Below, in pieces: positions 5,355 to 5,355 of a stretch of DNA of 5,355 nucleotides. Position 1 is the first letter of the stretch. Each line of letters opens with the position of its first letter. This DNA is from CAZESH01 sp964514665 (lineage in GTDB: Bacteria > Bacillota > Bacilli > Paenibacillales > KCTC-25726): the NCBI GenBank assembly GCA_964514665.1, contig CAZESH010000296.1, positions 1 through 5,355 of the forward strand, written 5' to 3'. The position numbers and the translations under genes are program-made. Under the pieces are notes generated by a model. It ran no database searches, had not been told where the DNA came from, and was given only the letters and a program-made list of their open reading frames with translations.

Positions 5355-5355
5355 G

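Overview
The window looks like chromosomal DNA of a low-to-mid GC Gram-positive bacterium of the Bacilli, most likely Paenibacillus or a close relative. The basis is strong AGGAGG ribosome binding sites, TTG starts, textbook sigma-A promoters with 17-base spacers, a GlnR/TnrA-type operator, a type I-beta DAHP synthase with an N-terminal ferredoxin-like domain, and an N-terminal sensor fragment of the kind common in Paenibacillaceae. This assignment is inference from style and protein similarity, not from a search.

Layout from left to right. Bases 1-443 (minus strand) encode the N-terminus of a membrane sensor, probably a histidine kinase, cut by the window edge and starting at TTG. Bases 444-659 are a divergent regulatory region with three GATGTC repeats, a candidate promoter for the sensor, a small CGCAAA/TTTGCG dyad and a perfect 10+10 base palindrome. 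Bases 660-1754 (plus) encode a six-helix membrane protein with a GGDEF diguanylate cyclase domain. A bidirectional terminator separates it from the convergent glnA (1858-3282, minus), a class I-beta glutamine synthetase. glnA has its own consensus sigma-A promoter, a leader inverted repeat and a 17-base GlnR/TnrA box. Next come a hairpin terminator candidate and a DAHP synthase gene (3533-4585, minus), which has its own strong promoter and an unusual leader of six 8-base units. A small DUF2062 membrane protein gene (4720-5223, minus) lies upstream of it. The last about 130 bases hold no clear gene, only a possible 17-codon tail of a minus-strand gene.

The genes do not form one pathway. glnA is a nitrogen-assimilation gene that appears to be controlled by nitrogen status. 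The DAHP synthase opens the shikimate pathway and probably carries its own allosteric domain. The GGDEF protein and the sensor are signalling proteins transcribed divergently. Each main gene seems to be its own transcription unit. The most noteworthy signals are regulatory: the 8-base phased AAG array in the DAHP synthase leader, the palindrome with a third half-site before the GGDEF gene, and a GlnR-type box on a beta-type rather than alpha-type glutamine synthetase. I found no mobile element, CRISPR array, RNA gene or evident new defence system.
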